Shown here: in pieces, positions 28,619-40,114 of the stretch
Layout of the letters: each line of letters starts with the position of its first letter
Position numbering within the stretch: the first letter of the stretch is position 1
Assembly (NCBI GenBank): GCA_027061845.1
Contig: JAMOVS010000047.1
Span: forward strand, 1-50,490
Direction: 5' to 3'
DNA from: Thermaceae bacterium
GTDB taxonomy: Bacteria; Deinococcota; Deinococci; Deinococcales; Marinithermaceae
Length of the DNA stretch: 50,490 bases
Notes under the pieces: model-generated
The model's database searches: none
The model's input: only the letters and a program-made list of their open reading frames with translations
Told to the model about the DNA's origin: nothing
Position numbers and translations under genes: made by a program

Positions 28619-30085
28619 ATGAGACGATTCTTTTGGCTCCTTGCGCTGCTTGCGCTGGTGGTTTGGGCGGAGGAGGGGCCCGCCTCCCCAAGCACGCTGG
28701 ACGCGCGGCTGCAGCAGGCGTACCAAGCTCTGGAGCAAGGCGATTACGCGACCGCCATCGAGCTGTTCGAGGACGTGGTCGCGCTCGATTGGCGAAACTT
28801 TCAGGGGCATTTCGGGTTGGGGTTGGCCTACTTCCGTTCCGGGAAACTCAAGGAAGCGCTCTTTGAGTTCAAGCAGCTGACCAAGCTTTTCCCCGACCGT
28901 TTCGAGGCCTGGTACAACCTGGGGGTCACCCAGGCCAAGCTCTCGGACTGGCAGGGGGCGGCGAAGTCGCTTGCCCGGGCGCTCCAAGTCGGGGAGAGCG
29001 CCAAGCTTCCGCCCCAGACCCTGCGCCCGGCCTACCTGGCGCTGGCCGAGGCCTACCGCAAGCTGGAGGCCCCGGACAAGGCGGCCGAGGTCCTCTCGCG
29101 GGCCTACCGGGCCCTGCCGGGCGACGTCGAGGTCACGCTCTTGCTCGCCGACGCCCTGGTCGCCTCCGGCAAGGGAGAGGACGCCATCCCCTACCTCTAC
29201 GAGGTGCTGGCGAAGGATCGCGGTAACGTGACCGCCAGCCTCCTGCTGGCCGACGTCCTGGTGGACCTGGGCCTGCCCGAGCGGGCGGTGCGGGAGCTCG
29301 ACCGATCGATCGAGGCGGCCAAGAGCGAGTCCGACCGTGCCCGGCTTCTTTACAAGAAGGCCCTGGTTCTGGCGGCCGCGGGGGCCGATCGCCAGGAGGT
29401 CGAGCGGCTCCTGGAGGAGGCCATCCAGCTCGACCCCGGTCTCTGGCAGGCCCATTACGACGTGGGCCGCCTCAAGCTGGCGCTGGGGGACGCCGAGGCG
29501 GCGCTCCGGGAGTTCATGCTCGCCTATCGGGAAAACCCCGAGGACCCCCGGGTCCTGATCGGCCTGGCGGCGGCCTACGACGCGCTCGGCAAGGCGGAAC
29601 ACGCCTATCGCATGGCCAAGCTGGCGCTGACCAAGGCCGAGGGCGCCGAGCGCATCGAGGCCCTTTTCCTCCTGGGCAAGAACGCCTACCGCACCGGCCG
29701 TTACGAAGAGGCCGTGGAGGCGTTGAAGAAGGTCGTGGCCGAGCGCAAGAACGACGCCGACGCCTGGTACTGGCTGGGGCTCGCCCTTTACGCCCAGAAG
29801 GACTACGGCAAGGCGGTGACCGCCCTGGAGCGGGCGGCCCAGCTTGACAACCGCATCGAGGTGCTGGAGGCGCTGGGGACCGCCTATCTGGCGGCGCGCC
29901 GCTACTCGGACGCGGAACGCGTGTTTACCGAGGTGGTGAAAAAGGATCCGCGTCGGGCCGAAGCCTGGTATCACCTGGGCTGGGCGCTCAAGGCCCTGGG
30001 ACGGGATTCCGAGGCCAAGCGGGCCTGGAAGAAGGCGCTGGAGCTCGGGTACAAGCCCGCGCGGGGGTTGGTGGGGTCGCCATGA
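28619..30085 (+). CDS. Secreted/periplasmic TPR-repeat protein
   Basis: Signal peptide MRRFFWLLALLALVVWAEE; many TPR units (AWYNLGVTQAKLSDWQGAAKSLARAL; AWYWLGLALYAQKDYGKAVTALERA). Confidence 0.92.
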   Translation: MRRFFWLLALLALVVWAEEGPASPSTLDARLQQAYQALEQGDYATAIELFEDVVALDWRNFQGHFGLGLAYFRSGKLKEALFEFKQLTKLFPDRFEAWYNLGVTQAKLSDWQGAAKSLARALQVGESAKLPPQTLRPAYLALAEAYRKLEAPDKAAEVLSRAYRALPGDVEVTLLLADALVASGKGEDAIPYLYEVLAKDRGNVTASLLLADVLVDLGLPERAVRELDRSIEAAKSESDRARLLYKKALVLAAAGADRQEVERLLEEAIQLDPGLWQAHYDVGRLKLALGDAEAALREFMLAYRENPEDPRVLIGLAAAYDALGKAEHAYRMAKLALTKAEGAERIEALFLLGKNAYRTGRYEEAVEALKKVVAERKNDADAWYWLGLALYAQKDYGKAVTALERAAQLDNRIEVLEALGTAYLAARRYSDAERVFTEVVKKDPRRAEAWYHLGWALKALGRDSEAKRAWKKALELGYKPARGLVGSP

Positions 30086-30900
30086 ACTGGTTGCGGGAGA
30101 ACTGGTTTGACGCGTTGCTCTTTGTCTTGCTGGCGGCGGTGGTGGTGGCGATCGTCCTCTTCCTGACCGGGATCAATCCCTTCGCCAAGCGTTCCCCCTC
30201 GGTGGTGACGACGCCCCCCGCCGAAACGGCGGTGGTGAACGAGCCGGCGGCGGAACCGGCCACCCCCCCGCCGTCCGCCGAATCGCCCCCGGGCGAGGAG
30301 GTCACGGTACTGCCGTTGCCCCCCGCGATCGGCGAGGAGGGGCCAGCGCCCGCCGGCGGCGAAGGGGGGACGGAGGAAACCGCGAAACCCTCCCCAACGG
30401 CGGCGGAAACGCCGGCCACCCCTTCACCGGCGCCGGCGCCTGCGACCTCCACCCCGGGGACGGGCATCTACCGGGTCTCGGTGGGAGCCTTCACCCGGCC
30501 GGATTACGCCGTCGAGCTGGCCAAAAAGCTCGAGGCCGAGGGCTACCCCGTCCGCATCGAGGTCATCGGTCGGGTGAGCCGGGTGGTGGTCGGCCCCTAC
30601 ACCCAGCGCTCCGAGGCCGAGCGCGTGGAGAAGGCGCTTTCCCGCTATCAACCGCAGATCTACCGCGGCGACACGCCGAACCCGGGAGGGCTCTACCTGC
30701 AGGTCGGGGCTTTCAAGAACCTGGACCGGGCCAAGGAGCTGGCCCGGACGCTAAAGCAGGAGGGCTACCCGGTGGCGGTCTACTACCGCGACGGCTGGGC
30801 CAAGGTCTGGGTCGGTCCCCTGGACGAGAAGACCCTGCCCGAGATCAAGGTGCGCCTCGAGGCCGACGGCTACCGCCCGGTGGAGGTCCGGGGTGGCTAG
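30082..30900 (+). CDS. Single-TM protein with Pro-rich linker and two tandem SPOR domains
   Basis: TM LLFVLLAAVVVAIVLFL; YRVSVGAFTRPDYAVELAKKLEAEGYPVRIE and LYLQVGAFKNLDRAKELARTLKQEGYPVAV. Confidence 0.88.
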   Translation: MNWLRENWFDALLFVLLAAVVVAIVLFLTGINPFAKRSPSVVTTPPAETAVVNEPAAEPATPPPSAESPPGEEVTVLPLPPAIGEEGPAPAGGEGGTEETAKPSPTAAETPATPSPAPAPATSTPGTGIYRVSVGAFTRPDYAVELAKKLEAEGYPVRIEVIGRVSRVVVGPYTQRSEAERVEKALSRYQPQIYRGDTPNPGGLYLQVGAFKNLDRAKELARTLKQEGYPVAVYYRDGWAKVWVGPLDEKTLPEIKVRLEADGYRPVEVRGG

Positions 30901-31537
30901 CGAGCGGGTGCCCGACGCCACCATCTCCCGACTGGTCCTCTACCTTCGGGTGCTGGAGGAGCTGGAGCGCCGGGGGATCAAGCGCACCTCGAGCGAGCAG
31001 CTCGCCGAGGAAGCCAAGGTCACCGCCTTTCAGGTACGCAAGGACCTGGCCTACTTCGGCAGCTACGGGACCCGCGGCGTGGGCTACTCGGTGCCCCTGC
31101 TCAAGCACGAGATTCGCAAGATCCTGGGGCTCTCCCGCAAGTGGCGGCTGGCCATCGTCGGCATGGGGCGGCTGGGGCAGGCGCTCGCCGACTACCCCGG
31201 GTTGACCGAGGTCTTCGAGCCGGTGGGATTCTTTGACGTCGACCCCGAGAAGGTCGGGCGCGAGGTCTCCCATGGCGTGATCGAACCCCTCGACGCCCTG
31301 GAGCGGGCGGTCCGGGAGCGCAAGATCGAGATCGGCGTGGTCTCGGTACCGGCGGATTCCGCGCAGGACGTGGCCGACCGCCTGGTCGGGGCCGGGGTCA
31401 AGGCGATCCTGAACTTCGCCCCCACGGTTTTGGACGTACCTCCGGGCGTTCCCCTGGAAAATGTAGACTTTCTGGCGGGGCTCGCGAGGCTGACGTACTT
31501 CGCGACCCGGGAGTTGGGAGAGGAGTGGGTGCAATGA
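30893..31537 (+). CDS. rex: Redox-sensing transcriptional repressor Rex (GTG start)
   Basis: VPDATISRLVLYLRVLEELERRG, VTAFQVRKDLAYFGSYGTRGVGY, GMGRLGQALADY. Confidence 0.96.
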   Translation: MASERVPDATISRLVLYLRVLEELERRGIKRTSSEQLAEEAKVTAFQVRKDLAYFGSYGTRGVGYSVPLLKHEIRKILGLSRKWRLAIVGMGRLGQALADYPGLTEVFEPVGFFDVDPEKVGREVSHGVIEPLDALERAVRERKIEIGVVSVPADSAQDVADRLVGAGVKAILNFAPTVLDVPPGVPLENVDFLAGLARLTYFATRELGEEWVQ

Positions 31538-31971
31538 AGCGCTGGTGGCTAGGTTTATGGCTGGTACTGGGATTGGGCGTTTTTACCGCCTGTGGAAACT
31601 TCAGCTTTCAACACCCGATTGGCATCCCTACGGTTGTGGTTAGCATTGCCAACAACAGCCTGACCCAAAACGAGGACAACGGGAACTGGACGCTCTCCTT
31701 CGAGCTCGAGGCCAGGACGATGCCGGGTTCGCCGGGCGGGGTGATCCTGGAGTTTGGCCTGGAGAATAGCGGTACCCTGGCCGCGGGCAGGCGGGTAGAG
31801 CGGTGCCCCGCGGATAGCAAGGAACCATGCGGACCGTTCACCACGAACTACACGCTGGAATTCGCTTCGTATCCGCCGCCGGGTAGCTTCGTCGTCGTCA
31901 GCTACAAGGTGATGGGGGAAAACGGGTCGTCGATGGAGGTCCGTCTTCCCGCCCCGCTGAGAATTCACTGA
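31534..31971 (+). CDS. Predicted small lipoprotein, unknown function
   Basis: Signal/lipobox MKRWWLGLWLVLGLGVFTAC-GN; remainder beta-rich, no recognised domain. Confidence 0.75.
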   Translation: MKRWWLGLWLVLGLGVFTACGNFSFQHPIGIPTVVVSIANNSLTQNEDNGNWTLSFELEARTMPGSPGGVILEFGLENSGTLAAGRRVERCPADSKEPCGPFTTNYTLEFASYPPPGSFVVVSYKVMGENGSSMEVRLPAPLRIH

Positions 31972-31981
31972 GTTCGGGCGG

Positions 31982-31987
31982 TATACT
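31982..31987 (+). promoter_or_regulatory. Leaderless-type -10 (TATACT) for polyprenyl synthase
   Basis: TATACT 7 nt upstream of the ATG at 31995. Confidence 0.55.
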
Positions 31988-31994
31988 CACCCCG

Positions 31995-32954
31995 ATGGAG
32001 GCCCTGGCCGAGGTTTCGTTCCTGGACGCCTTCGAGCGTGCGCTCCGGGAACTGCTGCGTTCGGACGTCGAGTTCATCCAGCTGATCGAGGACGACCTCG
32101 TCTACGCCGGGGGCAAGCGGATCCGCCCCCGGCTGGTGCACTACGCCAGCCGGGCCCTGAAGGAAGGCGGCGTCCCCTTCGAGATGCAGCTCGCGCTCGC
32201 GGTCGAGCTCCTGCACTCGGCGACGCTGCTGCACGACGACCTGGTGGACGGGGCCGAGACCCGGCGCGGTCGGGAAGCGGCCTACCGCCGCTACGGCAAC
32301 GCGGTCAGCGTACTCTCCGGCGACTACCTGCTCTCGCGGCTGCTCCACGCCCTGGCGGAGACCGGTCGCATGGAGCTGGTCTACCGCTTCGCCGAGGTCG
32401 CCCGGGAGCTGGCCGAGGCCGAGGTGCTCCAGTTCCAGGCGGCGGCCTACGAGGACTACCGCGAGGAGATCTACTTTCGGGTCATCCGCGGCAAGACCGC
32501 CTCGCTGATGCAGGCGGCCACCGAGGGGGCGGCGGTCCTCTCGGGACTGCCGCCAGAGCATCCCTGGCGCCGGGCGCTCGCCGAGTACGGCGAGGCCTAC
32601 GGGCTCGCCTTCCAGATGCGCGACGACTACCTGGACCTGATGGGCGACCCCGAGCGGCTGGGCAAGCCGGTGGGCGGCGACGTGCGGGAGGGCAAGGCCA
32701 CGTTAATCCTGCTCCGGCTGCTGGCGCGGGCACCCGAGGAGGTCCGCGCCATCCTCGCCCGCCGGGGACAGGAGCCGGAGGACATCGCCCGGCTCCGCGC
32801 GCTGGCCCTCGATACCGGGGTCGCCGACGAGGTCGTTCGGGAGATCCAAAAACAGGTCAGCCGGGCGGAGGGGGCGTTGGCGGCGTTGCCGGAAACGGCG
32901 GCCCGGGAAGCCCTGCGCGAGCTCGCCCTGGCCGAGCTTGGTCGTCTTGGGTAA
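31995..32954 (+). CDS. Polyprenyl diphosphate synthase
   Basis: GGKRIRPRLVHYASR, LLHDDLVDGAETRRG, QMRDDYLDLMGD (both Asp-rich motifs). Confidence 0.95.
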   Translation: MEALAEVSFLDAFERALRELLRSDVEFIQLIEDDLVYAGGKRIRPRLVHYASRALKEGGVPFEMQLALAVELLHSATLLHDDLVDGAETRRGREAAYRRYGNAVSVLSGDYLLSRLLHALAETGRMELVYRFAEVARELAEAEVLQFQAAAYEDYREEIYFRVIRGKTASLMQAATEGAAVLSGLPPEHPWRRALAEYGEAYGLAFQMRDDYLDLMGDPERLGKPVGGDVREGKATLILLRLLARAPEEVRAILARRGQEPEDIARLRALALDTGVADEVVREIQKQVSRAEGALAALPETAAREALRELALAELGRLG

Positions 32955-33003
32955 CTTGTCCCAGGGTCGCGCGCTATAATCCCCGCGGTGACAGGAGGTG
33001 GGC

Positions 33004-34272
33004 ATGGCCCAAGAGGCGTGGAAACCACCGAATGGCCCGGGCCTATGGGGAGATTTCCTCGACTACCTAGGCCGAGTGGCCGAAAGCGCGCGGGTGCACC
33101 CGACCACTTTTGAGTACCTGGTGCACCCGCGACGCGTTTTGAACGTGGCCTTGCCGGTTCGCATGGAGGACGGGCGGGTGCGAACGTTCCGCGGCTTCCG
33201 GGTGGTGCACAACATCTCCCGGGGTCCCTCGATCGGCGGGGTTCGCTACGACCCCGCCTTAAGTTTGGGGGACGTCGCCGGGCTCTCCGCCTGGAACACC
33301 CTGAAGGCGGCGGTCTTGAACCTCCCCTTCGGGGGTGCCGCCGGCGGCGTGGCGGTGGACCGGTCCAAGATGGCGACCGGCGAGCTCGAGCGGCTCTCCC
33401 GGCGCTACATGGCCGAGCTCGTCAACCTCACCGGTCCCGAGTCCGACGTGCTCGCCCCCGACTACGGCACCGACGAGCGGGTGATGGCCTGGTTCATGGA
33501 CACCTACGCCCAGGCCAAGGGCTTCATCGAGCCGGCGGTGGTGGTAGGCAAGCCCGAGCGGCTGGGCGGCACCCGGGGCCGCAGCGACGCCATGGCGCTG
33601 GGCCTGGTGCACGTCACCGAGCGCTACGCCTCGCGCTTCGGCCTGGCGCTCGAGGGCGCCAAGGTGGCGGTCCAGGGCTTCGGCTCGGTGGGCCGGGCGG
33701 TGGCCCGGGTGCTCCACCGGCTGGGGGCCAAGGTGGTGGCGGTCTCGATCGACGTGGGCGGCATCTACGACGGCAGGGGGCTCGACATCCCGGCCCTCGA
33801 GGCCCACTTCGACCGCGAGGGCAGCTTCGAGGGCTTCCCCGGCGAGCCGATCACCAACGCCCAGCTGCTCGCCCTCTCGGTGGACTACCTGGTGCTCGCC
33901 GCCTACCAGCACGTGATTCACAAGCAAAACGCCCACGAGGTCCACGCCAAGGTGGTGGTGGAGGGGGCCAACGTTCCGGTGACCGCCGAGGCCGACGAGA
34001 TCTTGAGGGAGCGCGGGGTGATCGTGGTGCCCCACATCCTGGCCGCCGGCGGCAACCTGGTGATCGGCTACTTCGAGTGGGTGCAGGACCTTTCGGAATA
34101 CTTCTGGGACGAACGGCGGGTTCGGGATCAGCTCAAGAACGCGCTGGTTCGCGCCTTCGATCAGGTACAGGCGCACGCCGAGGCGCACGGCATTCCGCTC
34201 CGCTGCGCCGCGCAGCGCATTGCCATTCAACGGGTGGACGAGGCCACCCGTCTGAGAGGGGTGTATCCATGA
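33004..34272 (+). CDS. gdhA: Glu/Leu/Phe/Val dehydrogenase family, GdhA-type (probable non-catalytic regulatory subunit)
   Basis: GDH fold with [13 protein letters not shown], but GPSIGGVRY and [11 protein letters not shown] replace the lysine-containing motifs. Confidence 0.92.
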   Translation: MAQEAWKPPNGPGLWGDFLDYLGRVAESARVHPTTFEYLVHPRRVLNVALPVRMEDGRVRTFRGFRVVHNISRGPSIGGVRYDPALSLGDVAGLSAWNTLKAAVLNLPFGGAAGGVAVDRSKMATGELERLSRRYMAELVNLTGPESDVLAPDYGTDERVMAWFMDTYAQAKGFIEPAVVVGKPERLGGTRGRSDAMALGLVHVTERYASRFGLALEGAKVAVQGFGSVGRAVARVLHRLGAKVVAVSIDVGGIYDGRGLDIPALEAHFDREGSFEGFPGEPITNAQLLALSVDYLVLAAYQHVIHKQNAHEVHAKVVVEGANVPVTAEADEILRERGVIVVPHILAAGGNLVIGYFEWVQDLSEYFWDERRVRDQLKNALVRAFDQVQAHAEAHGIPLRCAAQRIAIQRVDEATRLRGVYP

Positions 34273-35546
34273 AGCACGAGCCGCTTTCCTTCATCCCCAA
34301 GGACGCCGAGGGCCCTTGGAAGACCTACCTGGAGCAGGTGGACCGGGTGATTCCCTACCTGGGGCCGCTGGCCTACTGGGCCGAGACCTTGAAGCGTCCC
34401 AAGCGGATCCTGATCGTCGACGTGCCCATTCGCATGGACGACGGCACCGTCGCCCACTTCGAGGGCTACCGGGTTCACCACAACACCTCCCGGGGGCCGG
34501 CCAAGGGGGGCGTGCGCTACCACCCGGCGGTGACCCTCTCCGAGGTGATGGCGCTGGCCGCCTGGATGACGATCAAGAACGCCGCCGTCGGCCTTCCCTT
34601 CGGCGGCGGCAAGGGCGGGATCCGGGTGGACCCCCGGAAGCTCTCGAGCGCCGAGATCGAGCGCCTGACCCGCCGCTACACCTCCGAGATCGGGGTGCTG
34701 ATCGGTCCCAAGAAGGACATCCCCGCCCCCGACGTGGGCACCGGCCAGCGGGAGATGGCCTGGATGATGGACACCTACTCGATGAACGTCGGGGCCACCG
34801 CCCCCGGGGTGGTCACCGGCAAGCCGATCCCCCTGGGCGGCTCGCTCGGGCGTCAGGACGCCACCGGCAACGGCGTCTTCTTCGTCGCCGCGGCGGCGGC
34901 CAAGAAGATCAACCTCCCCATCGAGGGCAGCCGGGTGATCATCCAGGGCTTCGGTAACGTGGGCAACGCCGCCGCCCGCGCCTTCCACGACCACGGCGCC
35001 CGGGTGGTGGGCATCGCCGACGTCACCGGCGCCATCTACAACGAGAAGGGCATCGACCCCTACGACCTGTTGAAGTACGTGGCCGAGGCCGGCGGGGTGC
35101 GCGGCTATCCCAAGGCGGAGCCGGTGCCGGCGGCGGAGTTCTTCGGCCTGCCCGCCGAGATCGCGGTGCCGGCCGCCCTCGAGGGCGCGATCACCGAGCA
35201 AAACGCCTGGAAGATCAAGGCCAAGATGGTGGTCGAGGGGGCCAACGGCCCCACCACCCCGGCGGCCGACGACATCCTGAGGGAGCGCGGCATCCTGGTC
35301 GTCCCCGACGTGATCGCCAACGCCGGCGGCGTGATCGTCTCCTACTTCGAGTGGGTGCAGGACTTCAACTCCTACTTCTGGACCGAGGAGGAGGTCAACG
35401 AGAACCTCCGCCGGGTGATCACCGAGGCCTTCGAGTCGGTCTGGCAGACCTCGAAGGACCGCAAGGTCCCGCTCCGCACGGCGGCCTACATCGTGGCCGC
35501 TACGAGGGTGCTCGAGGCCCGCGCCCTCCGCGGCCTCTACCCCTGA
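34269..35546 (+). CDS. gdhB: Glutamate dehydrogenase, catalytic subunit
   Basis: [46 protein letters not shown] at 34269 overlaps the upstream stop. Confidence 0.96.
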   Translation: MKHEPLSFIPKDAEGPWKTYLEQVDRVIPYLGPLAYWAETLKRPKRILIVDVPIRMDDGTVAHFEGYRVHHNTSRGPAKGGVRYHPAVTLSEVMALAAWMTIKNAAVGLPFGGGKGGIRVDPRKLSSAEIERLTRRYTSEIGVLIGPKKDIPAPDVGTGQREMAWMMDTYSMNVGATAPGVVTGKPIPLGGSLGRQDATGNGVFFVAAAAAKKINLPIEGSRVIIQGFGNVGNAAARAFHDHGARVVGIADVTGAIYNEKGIDPYDLLKYVAEAGGVRGYPKAEPVPAAEFFGLPAEIAVPAALEGAITEQNAWKIKAKMVVEGANGPTTPAADDILRERGILVVPDVIANAGGVIVSYFEWVQDFNSYFWTEEEVNENLRRVITEAFESVWQTSKDRKVPLRTAAYIVAATRVLEARALRGLYP

Positions 35547-35561
35547 GGAGGCGTTTCCCAA

Positions 35562-35589
35562 AGGGCCGCGGCGCCGGCGCCGCGGCCCT
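35562..35589. terminator. Perfect 28-bp palindrome / terminator-like hairpin after gdhB
   Basis: AGGGCCGCGGCGCC|GGCGCCGCGGCCCT is identical to its reverse complement. Confidence 0.7.
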
Positions 35590-35607
35590 GATATCGTGAC
35601 CCCGAGG

Positions 35608-36137
35608 ATGCCCGAGGTTCGCCTCAAGGACTTCCGCAAAGGACTCACCGAGGAGGAGTGGCGGCGCTTCTACGAGGCCTTCCGCGACCCCGAGATCGCC
35701 CGCCTGAACGGGCACAAGCCCTTGAAGCTCCCCTTTTGGGCCTTTCGTCGCATCGTCGAGGCCGAGCTTTCCCGCGGCGACCGCATCGCCTTCGGCGTCC
35801 TGGACGAGGCCGGCCGCTGGATCGGTACCGTCGAGCTCTACGAGATCACCCCCAAAAAGGCGGTCCTCGGCATCATCCTCTCGGCCAAGGACCGCTGGGG
35901 GAAGGGCTACGGGCCGGCGGCGGTGGCCGAGGCGCTCCGCTACGCCTTCGACGAACTCGGGGTGGAGGAGGTCGAGCTCCGCACCTTCCGCTGGAACGCC
36001 CGCGCCCGGCGGGCGTTTGAGAAGGCGGGCTTTCGCCTGGTGGGCTTCGTGCCCGCCCCCGGCGGCGAGGAGGACGCCCTGATGCGCATCCGCCGCCAGG
36101 AGTGGGAGGCAGGCGCGCTCGGGCATAAGATGGAGGC

Positions 36138-36141
<4 letters not shown>
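35608..36141 (+). CDS. GNAT family N-acetyltransferase
   Basis: Acetyltransf_3-like: [46 protein letters not shown]; start could be GTG 35596. Confidence 0.9.
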
Positions 36142-38108
<1,967 letters not shown>

Positions 38109-38117
38109 AATCGGGGC

Positions 38118-39017
38118 GTGAAAAAGCGCGTCGTAAGCGTGTCCTTGGGGTCCTCCAAGCGGAACCACAAGGCCGAGGTCGAGCTTTTGGGGCAGCGGAT
38201 CGAGCTCGAGCGCATCGGTACCGACGGCGACTTTAACCGGGCGATCCAGCTGATCCAGGAGCTCGACGGCCAGGTGGACGCGATCGGCCTCGGGGGCATC
38301 GACCTCTACCTGATCGCCGCCGGGCGGCGCTACGTGATCCGGGACGCCTTGAAGCTGGCCCGGGCGGCGAAGAAGACCCCGGTGGTGGACGGCTCCGGGC
38401 TCAAGGCGACGCTGGAGCGGCAGGCGGTCTTCGAGCTCGACGAGCAACTCGGCTTTCGCGGCAAGTCCGTGCTGATCCCCTCGGCGGTGGACCGCTTCGG
38501 TATGGCCGAGGCCTTCTACCAGGTGGGGGCCAAGACGATGTACGGCGACTTCGTCTTCGCGCTGGGGATCCCCATCGTCCTCACCACTCCCACCCAGCTC
38601 GCCTGGCTGGCACGGATCTTCCTGCCCGTCTTCACCAAGCTCCCCTTCAGCTGGCTCTATCCCACCGGCAAGAAGCAGGAGGAGCAGAAGATCGACTGGC
38701 GAAGCCGCTACTTCGAGCGCGCCGACGTGATCGCGGGGGACTTCCTTTATATCCGCCGCCACCTGCCCCCCCGGGCCGAGGGCAAGATCGTGGTGGCGAA
38801 CACCACCACCAAGGAGGACCTGGCGTTCTTGAAGGAGCGGGGGGTGAAGCTGCTCGCCACCACCACCCCGCGCATCCAGGGGCGGAGCTTCGGTACCAAC
38901 GTGATGGAGGGGATGATCGTGGCCCTGGCGGGGAAGTACCCCCTTTCCGAGGCCGACTACGAGCACTGGATCCGCCGCCTCGGGCTCCACCCCGAGGTCA
39001 CCGAGCTCGCCGCGTAA
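38118..39017 (+). CDS. Conserved protein, often annotated quinate/shikimate 5-dehydrogenase-like (GTG start)
   Basis: VVSVSLGSSKRNHKAEVELLGQRIELERIGTDGDF; function unproven. Confidence 0.7.
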   Translation: MKKRVVSVSLGSSKRNHKAEVELLGQRIELERIGTDGDFNRAIQLIQELDGQVDAIGLGGIDLYLIAAGRRYVIRDALKLARAAKKTPVVDGSGLKATLERQAVFELDEQLGFRGKSVLIPSAVDRFGMAEAFYQVGAKTMYGDFVFALGIPIVLTTPTQLAWLARIFLPVFTKLPFSWLYPTGKKQEEQKIDWRSRYFERADVIAGDFLYIRRHLPPRAEGKIVVANTTTKEDLAFLKERGVKLLATTTPRIQGRSFGTNVMEGMIVALAGKYPLSEADYEHWIRRLGLHPEVTELAA

Positions 39018-39042
39018 AATCTAGGTCAATGAGGAGGGAACG

Positions 39043-39600
39043 ATGATTGCGGCAACCGACCTACGGCCGGGTACCAAAGTGAAGATGGACGGCGGCCTCT
39101 GGGAGTGCATCAGCTACCAGCACCAGAAGATCGGGCGCGGCGGCGCCAAGGTGGTGGCCAAGTTCAAGAACCTGGAGACCGGGGCCACCGTGGAGCGCAC
39201 CTTCAACTCCGGCGAGCGGCTCGAAGACATCTTCGTCGAGACCCGGGAGGTGCAGTACCTCTACCCCGAGGGCGATGCCTACGTCTTCATGGACCTTGAG
39301 ACCTACGACCAGTACAGCGTCCCCGCTGCCACCGTGGGGGACGCCGCCAAGTACCTGAAAGAGGGCATGACGGTGATGGGCGACGTCTACGAGGGGCGGA
39401 TCATCAAGATCACCCCGCCCACCGTGGTCGAGCTTGAGGTCGTCGAGACCCCGCCCGGGGTCAAGGGCGACACCGTTTCCGGCGGCTCCAAGCCCGCCAC
39501 CCTGGAGACCGGGGCGGTGGTGCAGGTGCCCCTCTTCGTCAACGTCGGCGACGTGATCAAGGTCGACACCCGGACCGGCGAGTACGCCGGCCGGGTTTAG
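39043..39600 (+). CDS. efp: Elongation factor P
   Basis: [43 protein letters not shown]. Confidence 0.98.
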   Translation: MIAATDLRPGTKVKMDGGLWECISYQHQKIGRGGAKVVAKFKNLETGATVERTFNSGERLEDIFVETREVQYLYPEGDAYVFMDLETYDQYSVPAATVGDAAKYLKEGMTVMGDVYEGRIIKITPPTVVELEVVETPPGVKGDTVSGGSKPATLETGAVVQVPLFVNVGDVIKVDTRTGEYAGRV

Positions 39601-39610
39601 GAGGCGGGCG

Positions 39611-40114
39611 ATGAAGATTCGGGAGATCCGCGAGATCCTGCGGGCGATGGAGGCGACCGGGGCCAGCGAGCTCACCCTGGAGACGCCGGACTACAAGATC
39701 CAGATCAAGCGGGGCGGGACCGAGACCCCGGTTCGCGTGGTCGAGGCGGTCGCCAACCCGGCGCCGGCGGCGGCCCCGCCGCCTCCGCCGGCCCCGGCCG
39801 AGGCGGCGCCGCCTGAGCCCGAAGCCAAGGCGGAACAGGCCCCGGCGAGCGAGCACGAGGACGACTGCCCCAACTGCGTGGTGGTCAAGGCCCCGATCGT
39901 TGGCACCTTCTACCGCCGGCCGGCCCCCGACGCCGAGCCCTTCGTCAAGGAGGGCGATCGGGTGGAGAAGGGGCAGGTGCTCTGCATCATCGAGGCGATG
40001 AAGCTCTTCAACGAGATCGAGTCAGAGGTCTCGGGGATCGTCCGCAAGATCCTGGTGGAAGACGGCGCGCCGGTGGAGTACGGGCAGCCGCTCTTCCTGA
40101 TCGAGCCGACATGA
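39611..40114 (+). CDS. accB: Biotin carboxyl carrier protein of acetyl-CoA carboxylase
   Basis: Pro/Ala linker and biotinylation motif [15 protein letters not shown]. Confidence 0.97.
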   Translation: MKIREIREILRAMEATGASELTLETPDYKIQIKRGGTETPVRVVEAVANPAPAAAPPPPPAPAEAAPPEPEAKAEQAPASEHEDDCPNCVVVKAPIVGTFYRRPAPDAEPFVKEGDRVEKGQVLCIIEAMKLFNEIESEVSGIVRKILVEDGAPVEYGQPLFLIEPT

